Of a DNA stretch of 64,000 bases, positions 17,764 to 25,422 are shown piece by piece. Location: contig NZ_CP140155.1 of assembly GCF_034479375.1 (NCBI RefSeq), positions 1,984,001 through 2,048,000 on the forward strand, read 5' to 3'. The translations under genes were made by a program, and so were the position numbers. Under the pieces are notes generated by a model. The model made no database searches, had not been told where the DNA came from, and worked only from the letters and a program-made list of their open reading frames with translations. The stretch is from Rhodopseudomonas palustris. GTDB lineage: Bacteria; Pseudomonadota; Alphaproteobacteria; Rhizobiales; Xanthobacteraceae. Position 1 is the first letter of the stretch, and the number at the start of each line of letters is the position of its first letter.

Positions 17764-18375
17764 GTGTTGTTGCAAAGACAGACCATACAGCCGGCGACCG
17801 CCGAGCGGCGTCGATTCCAGCGCGTGAAAGTCCACCTGCTGGGCCGCTACATGCTGCCGGATCGCCGGGAGTTTCCCTGCCAGGTGATCAACATGTCGCC
17901 CGGCGGCCTGGCGATGCTGGCGCCGGGGATCGGCAATGTCGGCGACCGCGTCATCGCCTATCTCGATCATATCGGCCGCGTCGAAGGCAAGATCACGCGG
18001 ATCATCGACAACGGCTTCGCGATGACCGTCGGCGCTACGCCGCGCAAGCGCGACAAGCTCGCGGCCCAGCTCACCTGGCTCGCCAACCGCGACATCCTCA
18101 ACCTGCCGGAGGACCGCCGCCACGATCGTATCGTGCCGCGCAATCCGATCTCCGTGCTCACGCTCGAAGACGGCAGCCGGATGACCTGCCGGATCATCGA
18201 CATGTCGCGCTCGGGCGCGGCGATCGCGGCCGAACACCGGCCGCCGATGCACTCCCAGGTGTTGCTCGGCCGCGTCGCGGCCCGCGTCGTCCGTCACCTC
18301 GATGACGGCTTCGCGCTGGAGTTCGTCCACGAGCAGCGCGAAGAGACGCTCGAAGACAGCGTTACCGCGCAGTGA
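17764..18375 (+). CDS. Protein with two tandem PilZ domains
   Basis: 203 residues from GTG at 17764. Two PilZ modules each show the c-di-GMP signature: RRFQR with NMSPGG (about 16-48) and RRHDR with DMSRSG (about 117-155). Tandem PilZ proteins can bind several c-di-GMP molecules and act as cytosolic effectors for motility, exopolysaccharide or cell-cycle control; the output here is unknown. It follows the hybrid kinase by 67 bp on the same strand, so co-transcription is possible. The PAS-GGDEF-EAL gene in this window is a potential source of the ligand. Confidence 0.88.
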   Translation: MLLQRQTIQPATAERRRFQRVKVHLLGRYMLPDRREFPCQVINMSPGGLAMLAPGIGNVGDRVIAYLDHIGRVEGKITRIIDNGFAMTVGATPRKRDKLAAQLTWLANRDILNLPEDRRHDRIVPRNPISVLTLEDGSRMTCRIIDMSRSGAAIAAEHRPPMHSQVLLGRVAARVVRHLDDGFALEFVHEQREETLEDSVTAQ

Positions 18376-18706
18376 ACGCCAGCGGCCCTCCGGCCGCTTC
18401 CTGATCGGCCTCAAATCGACCCACGGCGCGGCTTTGCGGCGCGCCGTCACGCGCGCCCGGACGCCGGCGATGGTTAATCCGGGCGCGCGCCGATCGCAAA
18501 ACCGCCGATGCCGCAGCGCCTTCGCGCTTAATCGTTCAAAATTGAATCAATTGCAGTCGTATCGAATTTTACGCAAATTCGATTCAAGTATAAATCGAAT
18601 ACCCCTCCAATTTTAGCAGTATTCGAATCGACTTTACTTAGTCGACTTAGCGGCCCTGCAAAGCGTTTGTGGAAATCATGGTCCCAACAAGAACACGGGG
18701 GCCACA
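18376..18706. other. AT-rich leader/promoter island
   Basis: No gene. The stretch from about 18535 to 18650 is strikingly AT-rich for this genome and contains four ATTCGA/TCGAAT elements (TATCGAATTTT, AAATTCGATTC, AAATCGAATAC, TATTCGAATCG). It lies upstream of the BTLCP gene and probably carries its promoter. Confidence 0.5.
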
Positions 18707-19327
18707 ATGTTTGTTAGCAGGGGATTGCGGACGGGACTGATCATTGCCGCGGCGGTCGTCACGATGACGGCGGCGGCGCAGGCAGGAGACAAGGTTCGCT
18801 ACGCCAGCATCGGCGACACCACGCGCGCGCCGATCGGCTGGATCGAATTCTGCGCCGACAATCCCGGCGATTGCCGCACCGGACGCAGCCAGGCGCGCGA
18901 CATCGTGATGACGCAGACCGCGTGGCGCGACCTGCTGAAGGTCAACCGCTGGGTCAACGACAACGTCAAGCCGCTGACCGACATGGACCATTGGGGCGTG
19001 ATCGAGAAATGGTCGCTGCCCGCCGATGGCTACGGCGATTGCGAGGACTACGTGCTGCTGAAGCGCAAGATGCTGATCGAGGCCGGCTGGCCGCGCGAGG
19101 CGCTGCTGATCACCGTGGTCCGCGACAAGAAGAACGAAGGCCACGCGGTGTTGACGGTGAAGACCGACAAGGGCGAGTTCGTGCTCGACAACCAGAACGA
19201 GGAGGTCGTCGCCTGGACCGAGACAGGCTACCGCTTCGTCAAGCGGCAGTCGCAGACCGACGCCAATGAATGGGTCGCACTCGGCGACAACCGCCCGGCC
19301 ATTGCCACCGCCAGCGCGCGGCGCTGA
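18707..19327 (+). CDS. Periplasmic transglutaminase-like cysteine peptidase (BTLCP family)
   Basis: 206 residues with a cleavable leader (about 1-26, ending AAAQA). The fold is the bacterial transglutaminase-like cysteine peptidase family (PF06035), related to LapG. The triad is visible: Cys112 in GYGDCEDYVLLKR, His146 in EGHAVL and Asp161 in VLDNQ. LapG-type enzymes clip surface adhesins under c-di-GMP control. No LapD or adhesin gene is adjacent, and most alphaproteobacterial BTLCP proteins lack that partner, so the substrate is unknown. A GGGGG-containing leader precedes ATG; the gene ends before a strong terminator. Confidence 0.9.
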   Translation: MFVSRGLRTGLIIAAAVVTMTAAAQAGDKVRYASIGDTTRAPIGWIEFCADNPGDCRTGRSQARDIVMTQTAWRDLLKVNRWVNDNVKPLTDMDHWGVIEKWSLPADGYGDCEDYVLLKRKMLIEAGWPREALLITVVRDKKNEGHAVLTVKTDKGEFVLDNQNEEVVAWTETGYRFVKRQSQTDANEWVALGDNRPAIATASARR

Positions 19328-19406
19328 GACGGCGACCGCAACACGGAGACAGAGACACACGATCCGGTCAAATCCCCACCCCTCCCCGTCCCAGATCGGA
19401 TCGTGC

Positions 19407-19442
19407 GCGGCCAGCCTCCCCCAAGGCTGGCCGCAACTTTTT
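19407..19442 (+). terminator. Intrinsic terminator after the BTLCP gene
   Basis: GCGGCCAGCC (19407-19416) pairs perfectly with GGCTGGCCGC (19425-19434) across 8 bases and is followed by AACTTTTTTT-like tract ACTTTTT. Confidence 0.85.
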
Positions 19443-19517
19443 GGGGGCGAGAATGGCTGCGTCGCTCGCTCTGCGAGGCCCATGTCGAGACCGCCTGTAC
19501 TCAGAGGCAGCAAACGC

Positions 19518-19549
19518 AAAAAAGCCCCGGACGGATTGCCGGGGCTTTT
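19518..19549. terminator. Bidirectional intrinsic terminator
   Basis: AAAAAAGCCCCGG-N8-CCGGGGCTTTT has runs of A before and T after a GC stem, so it can stop transcription from both sides: the plus-strand BTLCP gene and the minus-strand barrel gene. Confidence 0.85.
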
Positions 19550-19609
19550 CTGCAGCAGAACAGCTGAAGCTCAGTCGATGACGGACCTGCTCAGTCCATG
19601 ACGGCTCGG

Positions 19610-19673
19610 CTCAGTACTTGGTGACCTCAGTACTTGGTGACCTCAGTACTTGGCGACCTCAGTACTTGGCGAC
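19610..19673. repeat. 16-bp tandem repeat (4 copies) at the end of the barrel gene
   Basis: CTCAGTACTTGG(T/C)GAC is repeated four times head to tail (19610, 19626, 19642, 19658). The rightmost copy contains the natural stop codon and last codons of the outer-membrane barrel gene; the other three lie downstream of it. Looser 20-bp relatives (CTCAGTCGATGACGG, CTCAGTCCATGACGG) precede it at 19570-19609. Confidence 0.9.
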
Positions 19674-20408
19674 GACCGGGCCACCCCAGTTGAAGTGATA
19701 GTTGATGCCGACCTTGACGGTGTGGAAGGTGTCCTTCCACTCCGAGCGGTTGGTCGGCGCGGCGGTGTACTGGATCGTGCTGCGGCCGAGATCGATGTAG
19801 TTGTATTCGAGCTTGGCCGACCAGCTCGGCGCGAACATGTATTCGACGCCGGCACCGACCGTGTAGCCCCATATGGTCTTGTTCTGCACGAATGTGTTGG
19901 CAGCGCCACCGTCATAGCGGTGCTGGAGGTCGCCGACCGCGGCACCGCCGCTGACGAACCACAGCGCCGGACCGGCCGCATAGCCGAGACGACCCTTGAT
20001 GTCGCCGAAACCGCGAAGCTTGGTGAAATAGGTGTCGCCGAGATTCGGCGGGCCGACATTGATCACGGACGAAGTGCCGTTGATGTCCGCCCAGTGGTAA
20101 TCGCCTTCGAGACCGAACACGAAGGCGCCGCTCTGCCAGTTGTAGCCGACCACGCCGCCGGCGAAGCCGCCGCTGGTGTCGTACTTCTGGGAGCCGAAGA
20201 ACGCCGGGGTGTTGGCGGCGGCGAAGACGGTCTCGTCGCTCGAGCCCCAGCCATAGCCGCCCTGACCGCCGATATAGAAGCCGGTCCAGGTCGACACCGG
20301 GGCCACGATCGGCGCTGCCTTGGTGTAGGGCCGGGCCGCCAGATCGGCCGCCGAGGCCGAACTCATCATCACGAGTGCTGCCGCCGTACCGAACAGAAAC
20401 GTCTTCAA
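19659..20408 (-). CDS. Outer-membrane beta-barrel protein (Omp25/31-like)
   Basis: 249 residues from TTG at 20408 (a TTG two codons earlier is also possible; both follow GGAGGA). The leader KTFLFGTAAALVMMSSASA is cut before ADLAARPYTKAAP. The mature part is an eight-strand-type porin family barrel: WTGFYIGGQGGYGWG, SGGFAGGVVGYNWQ, GDIKGRLGYA, VGAGVEYMFAPSWSAKLEYNY and the C-terminal HTVKVGINYHFNW. It belongs to the small surface barrel family widespread in Rhizobiales. It ends in AKY rather than the usual terminal Phe, and the stop codon lies in a 16-bp tandem repeat. Confidence 0.9.
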   Translation of the reverse strand: MKTFLFGTAAALVMMSSASAADLAARPYTKAAPIVAPVSTWTGFYIGGQGGYGWGSSDETVFAAANTPAFFGSQKYDTSGGFAGGVVGYNWQSGAFVFGLEGDYHWADINGTSSVINVGPPNLGDTYFTKLRGFGDIKGRLGYAAGPALWFVSGGAAVGDLQHRYDGGAANTFVQNKTIWGYTVGAGVEYMFAPSWSAKLEYNYIDLGRSTIQYTAAPTNRSEWKDTFHTVKVGINYHFNWGGPVVAKY

Positions 20409-20676
20409 TGCCAATTCTTCCTCCATCAAAACAAAGGGTCGAGTGATTCCAACGCGAGAAAACACTAGCTCATTTCGGCCCAACCGGCCGTACCCGGAAC
20501 GCAACAGTCAATCGCAAAGCGACCGCAGGTTCGATTCTGGTGAGGATCGCTGCGCCCGCGCCCGTTCGACGGCGGTCGAAGCGTCGTCACACACAAGGAT
20601 GTTCGGGGAATCACGACCGGTCGCTCATCACGCGCGGTGACGCGAACGCGACACGGCGGTGCAACGAGCGGAAGAG

Positions 20677-21210
20677 CTAATTGTCGTCCGCAACGCGCTG
20701 CATCGCGACCTTGGTGCGACGCTTCAGCATGTCGAGCTTGGCCTTGACGTCGCCGAGCGCCTCGGCGTCGAAATCGCGGAAGATGTATTCGTGAAGCGCT
20801 TCCCAGCGCGGCCTCAGTTCCGCTATTTTCGTCCGCGCCGTATCCGACAGCGACATCAGCACGACGCGCGCATCGGTCGTCGAGGTCACGCGGTTGATCA
20901 GGCCGAGCCGCTCGAGTATCTTGGTCTGGGTCGTCACGAAGGTCGAAACCGCGTGGATCTTGTCGGAGACGTCACCGACCGAAACGCCGTTGCCCTGATC
21001 GAGATCGCTGATCGCCATCAGGATCAGCCATTGCGAACCGCTGATGCCGAACAGCTTCGCCCAGGCGCGGCGCATGTCCTCCAGGTTGTTGCTGATCGAG
21101 ACGAAGTCCCAGATCACCTGATAGGACAGGCAATGGTCGGTCGTCGCAGACGCCCCAACGGGCGCCGGTTCGGCCGCCGCGGTCTTCCGAGCGTTTTGCC
21201 GATTCGACAT
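20677..21210 (-). CDS. MarR family transcriptional regulator
   Basis: 177 residues from ATG at 21210, which has GGAGG 8 bases upstream; a longer frame to 21267 is less likely. The winged-helix core (about 50-160) shows ISGSQWLILMAISDLDQGNGVSVGDVSDKI, a recognition helix VSTFVTTQTKILERLGLI and a wing with DARVVLMSLSD. The ligand is unknown. It is divergent from the porin gene across 520 bp, so regulation of the porin or itself is plausible. Confidence 0.88.
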   Translation of the reverse strand: MSNRQNARKTAAAEPAPVGASATTDHCLSYQVIWDFVSISNNLEDMRRAWAKLFGISGSQWLILMAISDLDQGNGVSVGDVSDKIHAVSTFVTTQTKILERLGLINRVTSTTDARVVLMSLSDTARTKIAELRPRWEALHEYIFRDFDAEALGDVKAKLDMLKRRTKVAMQRVADDN

Positions 21211-21731
21211 GCGATGCACCTCCGATGGCGCCGTTTCCTCAAGACGTCTTTTTTTTCGGCCCGCCATATTAGCGAAGGGCAGAATGTAATTTCACAAGGC
21301 ATCTTGCACGGACCAACACGACGAAAGTCGACCATTTCCGCACAAAGTCTCTGCAGACCAAACGGGAGGCCGTCGCGTCGGCGGCCAAAACCATTTCAGA
21401 TTCAGCAAATTAATCCTCTCAACTCGGTTTTGACCGAGTTGTTTCCAGCGCGCCATGGCTGAACATACAACGTGACAGAATCATGACGGAGTGTTGCGAC
21501 ACGGCCACACGTTCGCCGCACCAAGGGCAACATCCCGGTTTGGTCCTTTCAATAGCTAACTTTGTTATGTATCGAGTCACAGACCGACGGAGGGGGGCAC
21601 CTCGAAGTCGTCCCCGCCCAAGAGCGGCCTCGCAGGATCAGCGGGCGCTCCCAGGCGGTTCGCGGGTGATGCCGTGGGGCCGATACTTGAAGCCCATGGC
21701 GTTGCCCATACGGCAAACTTGGAGGTTTCAA
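21211..21731. promoter_or_regulatory. Long divergent spacer between marR-like and porin genes
   Basis: 520 bp without a supported gene. It contains a perfect 9-bp hairpin CAACTCGGT-TTTG-ACCGAGTTG (21420-21441) and, nearer the porin, TAACTTTGTTA (near 21556), a small palindrome in an AT-rich patch that could be a promoter or MarR-type site. A long porin leader is likely. Confidence 0.4.
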
Positions 21732-23219
21732 ATGAATTTCGTTAAAGGCCTGATGCTGGGCAGCACGGCCGTTCTGATGGCGACGAGCGCGCAAGCCGCC
21801 GATCTCCCGCTCAAGGCGAAGGCGGTCGAATACGTCAAGATCTGCTCGCTCTACGGCGCGGGCTTCTACTACATTCCGGGCACCGACACCTGCATCAAGC
21901 TCGGCGGCTACGTCCGCGCCGAGTACGGGCACAACACGTCGAGCATGACCAACTCGCCGGCCTGGAACGGCAACTCGGGCCAGCAGAACCGTCTTGCCAA
22001 CAGCACGATGTATCGCACGCGCGCCGACCTCAACATCGACACCCGCACCGCGACCGAATACGGCGTGGTCCGCACCTATTTCGACTCGGTGTTCACCTGG
22101 ACCACCGGCAGCGATTCCGTCGCTGGTGGTAACATCGGCGTTTACTACGCCTTCATCCAGTTCGCCGGCTTCACCTTCGGTAAAGCGGTGTCGCAGTTCT
22201 CGACGCCGTGGAACGGCTCCCCGGGCAACATCACCTCGAACCTGCTCGGCGGCGACGACACCTCCACCGGCATCAATCAGGTGTCGTACACCGCGGAATT
22301 CGGCAACGGCCTGTCGGCCTCGGTCTCGCTCGAAGACCAGAGCGGCTACCGCCAGTCGCAGGGCGTCTCGAGCGTCTTCAACACGACGGGTCTCGGCGGC
22401 ACCAACACCGCGGCCACGTGGATGTCGGGCGCCGGCGTTGGCACCAGCTACACTGCCGGCACGCAGATCCCCGACATCGTCGGCAAGATCCGCCTCGACC
22501 AAGCCTGGGGCCTGTTCCAGGTTTCGGCGGCTGCGCACCAGATTCGCGCCAGCTACTACAACCCGTCGCAGGAGATCAGCGGCCATCCCGACGACAAGTG
22601 GGGCTTCGCGGTTCTCGCCGCGCTGTCGCTCAAGAACCTGCCCACCGGCAAGGGTGACACCATCAACTTCGATGCCACCTATGCTGACGGCGCGATCCGC
22701 TACGTGATCGGCGGCACCAGCCCGAACAACTTCTCGATGTACGGCAACAACGCGGCCGGCGCCTATCAGTCGATCGCGATCGGCTCCGCAGTCGACGGCG
22801 TGTTCGCCACCGGCGGCCAGATCCACACCACCAAGGCCTGGGGTATCCGCGGTTCGTTCAACCACAACTGGTCCCCGAACTGGGCCACCTCGGTGTTCGG
22901 CGCGTATTCGTCGGTCGACTTCGGCGGCGCCGGCGGCGCTCTCTACACCACCGGCCTGCGCGCCGCGGTTGGTGGCGCAGCCTCCGCCTTCACGGGCAAC
23001 CCGAACTTCAACATCGCGCAGATCGGCACCCGCACCTCGTGGACTCCGGTCAAGAACCTGACGTTCTCGGGCGAAGTGCTCTACACCATGATCGACCAGA
23101 ACTACTCGGGCGTGACTGGCCCGGCGGTCAATCCGGGCTCGGTCAAGCCGACTTCGCGTTACGAGTTCAAGGACCAGAACACCTGGTCCGGCGCCGTCCG
23201 CGTTCAGCGGACGTTCTAA
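21732..23219 (+). CDS. Major porin (Porin_2 family)
   Basis: 495 residues. Signal peptide MNFVKGLMLGSTAVLMATSA-QA is followed by ADLPLKAKAVEYVKIC, SLYGAGFYYIPGTDTCIKLGGYVRAE and many amphipathic strands, ending in VRVQRTF with the outer-membrane terminal Phe. It forms a trimeric general diffusion channel in the outer membrane; this is the abundant porin of Bradyrhizobium and Rhodopseudomonas. The codon use is strongly biased to C-ending codons, as expected for a highly expressed gene. ATG at 21732 has GGAGG 6 bases upstream, preferred over a longer frame from 21483. A clean terminator follows. Confidence 0.95.
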   Translation: MNFVKGLMLGSTAVLMATSAQAADLPLKAKAVEYVKICSLYGAGFYYIPGTDTCIKLGGYVRAEYGHNTSSMTNSPAWNGNSGQQNRLANSTMYRTRADLNIDTRTATEYGVVRTYFDSVFTWTTGSDSVAGGNIGVYYAFIQFAGFTFGKAVSQFSTPWNGSPGNITSNLLGGDDTSTGINQVSYTAEFGNGLSASVSLEDQSGYRQSQGVSSVFNTTGLGGTNTAATWMSGAGVGTSYTAGTQIPDIVGKIRLDQAWGLFQVSAAAHQIRASYYNPSQEISGHPDDKWGFAVLAALSLKNLPTGKGDTINFDATYADGAIRYVIGGTSPNNFSMYGNNAAGAYQSIAIGSAVDGVFATGGQIHTTKAWGIRGSFNHNWSPNWATSVFGAYSSVDFGGAGGALYTTGLRAAVGGAASAFTGNPNFNIAQIGTRTSWTPVKNLTFSGEVLYTMIDQNYSGVTGPAVNPGSVKPTSRYEFKDQNTWSGAVRVQRTF

Positions 23220-23251
23220 GCTAAACTACTGTGAACATGTAAACCTCCAGG

Positions 23252-23283
23252 AACCTCCGGCGATGCCCCGCCGGAGGTTTTCC
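23252..23283 (+). terminator. Intrinsic terminator of the porin gene
   Basis: AACCTCCGGC (23252-23261) pairs with GCCGGAGGTT (23270-23279) across GATGCCCC, followed by TTCCTGTTTT. Confidence 0.85.
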
Positions 23284-23360
23284 TGTTTTGGGAGGCCGCA
23301 CAGCCGCACCTCATAGCAGACCGCGCCTGGTCGCAGACCTCGATCAGCAGCAGACTTCAA

Positions 23361-23738
23361 TCAGTAGCAAACTTCGACCCGCCGCAGCCGCCAGCCATAG
23401 GGCGTCCACACCCGCCGCGTCCTCAGATAGCAGCCATCGTCATAGCCGACGGCATAGGGATAGCTGTAGCCGTAACCGTTGTAGTAGGCCGGATAGCCGT
23501 AGCCGCCCCAGGCATAGGGCGCCGCGAGGCCGAGCCCCAGCCCGACGCCGACGGCCCCGATGCCGAAGCCGGGCCCGCGCCAACCGCCACCGCGCCAGCC
23601 GCCGTGCCACCCGCCGCCGTGCCAGCCACCGCCATGAAAACCGCCGCCATGAAATCCGCCGCGCGCTGAAGCCGCGGTCGGCGCCGCCAGCGCGGCCAGC
23701 GCCGCCACCGCAAACGCAACCATCACCTTGCGAAACAT
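23361..23738 (-). CDS. Secreted Gly/His/Trp-rich protein
   Basis: 125 residues. Leader MFRKVMVAFAVAALAALAAPTAASA, then a low-complexity repeat (GGFHGGGFHGGGWHGGGWHG, about 27-52), a glycine/alanine hydrophobic segment (about 55-75), a Tyr/Gly-rich stretch and a conserved-looking end (CYLRTRRVWTPYGWRLRRVEVCY) with two cysteines. Such GGxHGGG proteins are common in rhizobiales envelopes; the histidines could bind metal, but this is inference. ATG at 23738 has GGAG 6 bases upstream. Confidence 0.78.
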   Translation of the reverse strand: MFRKVMVAFAVAALAALAAPTAASARGGFHGGGFHGGGWHGGGWHGGWRGGGWRGPGFGIGAVGVGLGLGLAAPYAWGGYGYPAYYNGYGYSYPYAVGYDDGCYLRTRRVWTPYGWRLRRVEVCY

Positions 23739-23859
23739 CTTGCACTCCATTCCGGACGAGTCGCTCCATCCGCAGGATGCGCCCCGCTGTCGCAGTTTGT
23801 TGGGCGATCGGCGCGCGCCGGTTTCAAATCCGCGCGATTGCAGCGTGCGCCGCATCGGT

Positions 23860-23885
23860 GGAACGATCGGCGCCGGCGCCGAGTT
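23860..23885 (+). promoter_or_regulatory. Candidate EcfG-type stress promoter
   Basis: GGAAC (23860-23864), 17 bases, then AGTT (23882-23885) resembles the alphaproteobacterial general-stress promoter GGAAC-N16/17-CGTT with one mismatch in the -10. It ends 22 bp before the 64-residue gene. Confidence 0.3.
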
Positions 23886-23907
23886 GTCTACGCGGAGGCG
23901 TCGCGCC

Positions 23908-24102
23908 ATGCGCAAGCTGATCGGACTCGACGAGGACACGCTGGATAAGCTCGAGCAGCTCGGCCGCGACCGCATGGCCACGCTGCAGGAGCTCGCCGAC
24001 GAGGCCTTCGCCGATCTGCTGAAGAAGCACGGCGTGCCGATCGATCTGAAGGACGCGCTGCGCAAGAGCGCGGCTTCGTCAGATTCGCAACGCAAACATT
24101 GA
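23908..24102 (+). CDS. Small ribbon-helix-helix-like protein (64 aa)
   Basis: 64 residues, MRKLIGLDEDTLDKLEQLGR, then MATLQELADEAFADLLKKHG and a Lys/Ser tail. The spacing of a short strand and two helices resembles small ribbon-helix-helix DNA-binding proteins or CopG-like antitoxins, but no toxin gene is next to it. ATG at 23908 follows GGAGG by 9 bases. A second small gene starts 12 bp downstream, so the two are likely co-transcribed. Assignment is tentative. Confidence 0.65.
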   Translation: MRKLIGLDEDTLDKLEQLGRDRMATLQELADEAFADLLKKHGVPIDLKDALRKSAASSDSQRKH

Positions 24103-24114
24103 AGGACCAGAGTG

Positions 24115-24279
24115 ATGGCAGACGACGATCCGTTCGAACTGGGCGAGCGCGCCGCGCGTCAGAACATTCCCGCCGAAGCCAATCCGTATCACGACGGCAG
24201 CGAGGAGCACTCGCTGTGGGCCGCCGGCCACGAACGCGTCGCCACCGCGATGCAGGCCCGCGAATCCGAAGGCACCTGA
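24115..24279 (+). CDS. Small acidic protein (54 aa)
   Basis: 54 residues, MADDDPFELGERAARQNIPA, then EANPYHDGSEEHSLWAAGHE and a helical end. AAGGA sits 8 bases before ATG. The composition (many acidic and Ala residues, no cysteine, no membrane span) and the SLWAAGHE-like motif resemble short stress-associated hypothetical proteins of this order. It probably forms an operon with the 64-residue gene 12 bp upstream. Function unknown. Confidence 0.65.
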   Translation: MADDDPFELGERAARQNIPAEANPYHDGSEEHSLWAAGHERVATAMQARESEGT

Positions 24280-24321
24280 GCGGCGCCGCATTCAACTCGC
24301 ATGTCGGATGCGGCGTTCGAA

Positions 24322-24852
24322 TCAGCCGATCTTCTTGAGTCCTTTGGCGTAGCGCGGGCCGTTGGCGGCGTAGAACTTCGCCGGGAGCTCCATCGCGGTC
24401 GCCTGTGCCGGATCGAGCGTCCGCGCGAGCTTGGCGGGCGCGCCGAGAATCAGCGAATTCTCCGGAAACGACTTGCCCTCGGTGACGATCGCGCCGGCGC
24501 CGACGATCGAGCCGCGGCCGATCCGGGCGCCGTTCATCACGATCGCGCCCATCCCGATCAGGGCGCCGTCCTCGATGGTGCAGCCGTGCAGGATGACGTT
24601 GTGGCCGATCGTGCAATTCTTGCCGACGGTCAGCGGATAGCCCGGATCGGTGTGGCAGGTCGAGCCGTCCTGCACGTTGGAGCCCTCGCCGATCTCGATC
24701 CACTCGTTGTCGCCGCGCAGCACCGCGCCGAACCACACCGTGGCCGACGGCTTCAGCCGAACCTTGCCGATCACCGTTGCGGTTTCGGCGACGAAGTAGT
24801 TTCCGTCCTGCGGAAGGTCAGGGCGCTGCCCGTCGAGCTCGTAGATCGCCAT
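24322..24852 (-). CDS. Gamma-carbonic anhydrase-like hexapeptide protein
   Basis: 176 residues from ATG at 24852 (AGGAG 7 bases upstream). A left-handed beta-helix of hexapeptide repeats (VIGKVRLKPSATVWFGAVLRGDN through IVGAGAIVTEG) ends in a helix. Metal-binding histidines are present in STCHTDPGYP, IGHNVILHG and their neighbours, as in the YrdA/CaiE/gamma-carbonic anhydrase family. Hydration of CO2 is the likely reaction, but several members have no detectable activity. Cytosolic trimer expected. Confidence 0.9.
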   Translation of the reverse strand: MAIYELDGQRPDLPQDGNYFVAETATVIGKVRLKPSATVWFGAVLRGDNEWIEIGEGSNVQDGSTCHTDPGYPLTVGKNCTIGHNVILHGCTIEDGALIGMGAIVMNGARIGRGSIVGAGAIVTEGKSFPENSLILGAPAKLARTLDPAQATAMELPAKFYAANGPRYAKGLKKIG

Positions 24853-24910
24853 CTCGGTCTCCTGTTGCGCGCCCACTCATGACAACGCGCGCAGCCGGGG
24901 GCAATGGTTT

Positions 24911-25243
24911 TCAGGCGATCACGCCGACGGCGTGCAGCGCCATCAGCAGCACCGTGCCGGACATCATGCTCCAGGTGCCCGCCAGCACGGTGGCCAGCAT
25001 CACGAATTCGGTGCGGCGGCGCTCGATGCGCGGGCCGAGCAACACGTTGCGCATGATGATGAAGGGCGCCGCGAACACCAGGAACGGCACCGCGGCGAAG
25101 CTCTGCGCCACCACGCCCTGCTGCAGCAGCCCGAACCCCGCCGGCTGGCGCCGCATCGCCTGGTAGCCGCTGGCGAGCGCGCCGGCGACGGCGAAACCGA
25201 TCAGCAGCGAGAACAGATTATTGTACGCATCCGGCGACATCAC
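24911..25243 (-). CDS. Small conserved membrane protein (110 aa)
   Basis: 110 residues with three hydrophobic segments (LFSLLIGFAVAGALASGY, VPFLVFAAPFIIMRNVLL, TVLAGTWSMMSGTVLLMALHAVG) separated by basic loops (RRQPAG, RIERRRTE). Inner-membrane location is clear; no family function is known to me. Two ATGs are adjacent (25243 and 25240). It stands alone between the carbonic anhydrase and a divergent gene. Confidence 0.75.
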   Translation of the reverse strand: MMSPDAYNNLFSLLIGFAVAGALASGYQAMRRQPAGFGLLQQGVVAQSFAAVPFLVFAAPFIIMRNVLLGPRIERRRTEFVMLATVLAGTWSMMSGTVLLMALHAVGVIA

Positions 25244-25422
25244 ACAGTCTCGCTCACGCTACCCCACCCGAGAACTGTCGCAAAATGCGGCCCCGCCCGC
25301 CAGCGCATCGTTAAGTTTGGGTTAACGCGACCGTGCGAGGGATAACGTTCGCGCTGCGACAGCATTGGTCGCCGCGGCGCAGCATCGCCTTCTCGTGTCA
25401 TTTTCCCGGGTTCTGATCCGCA

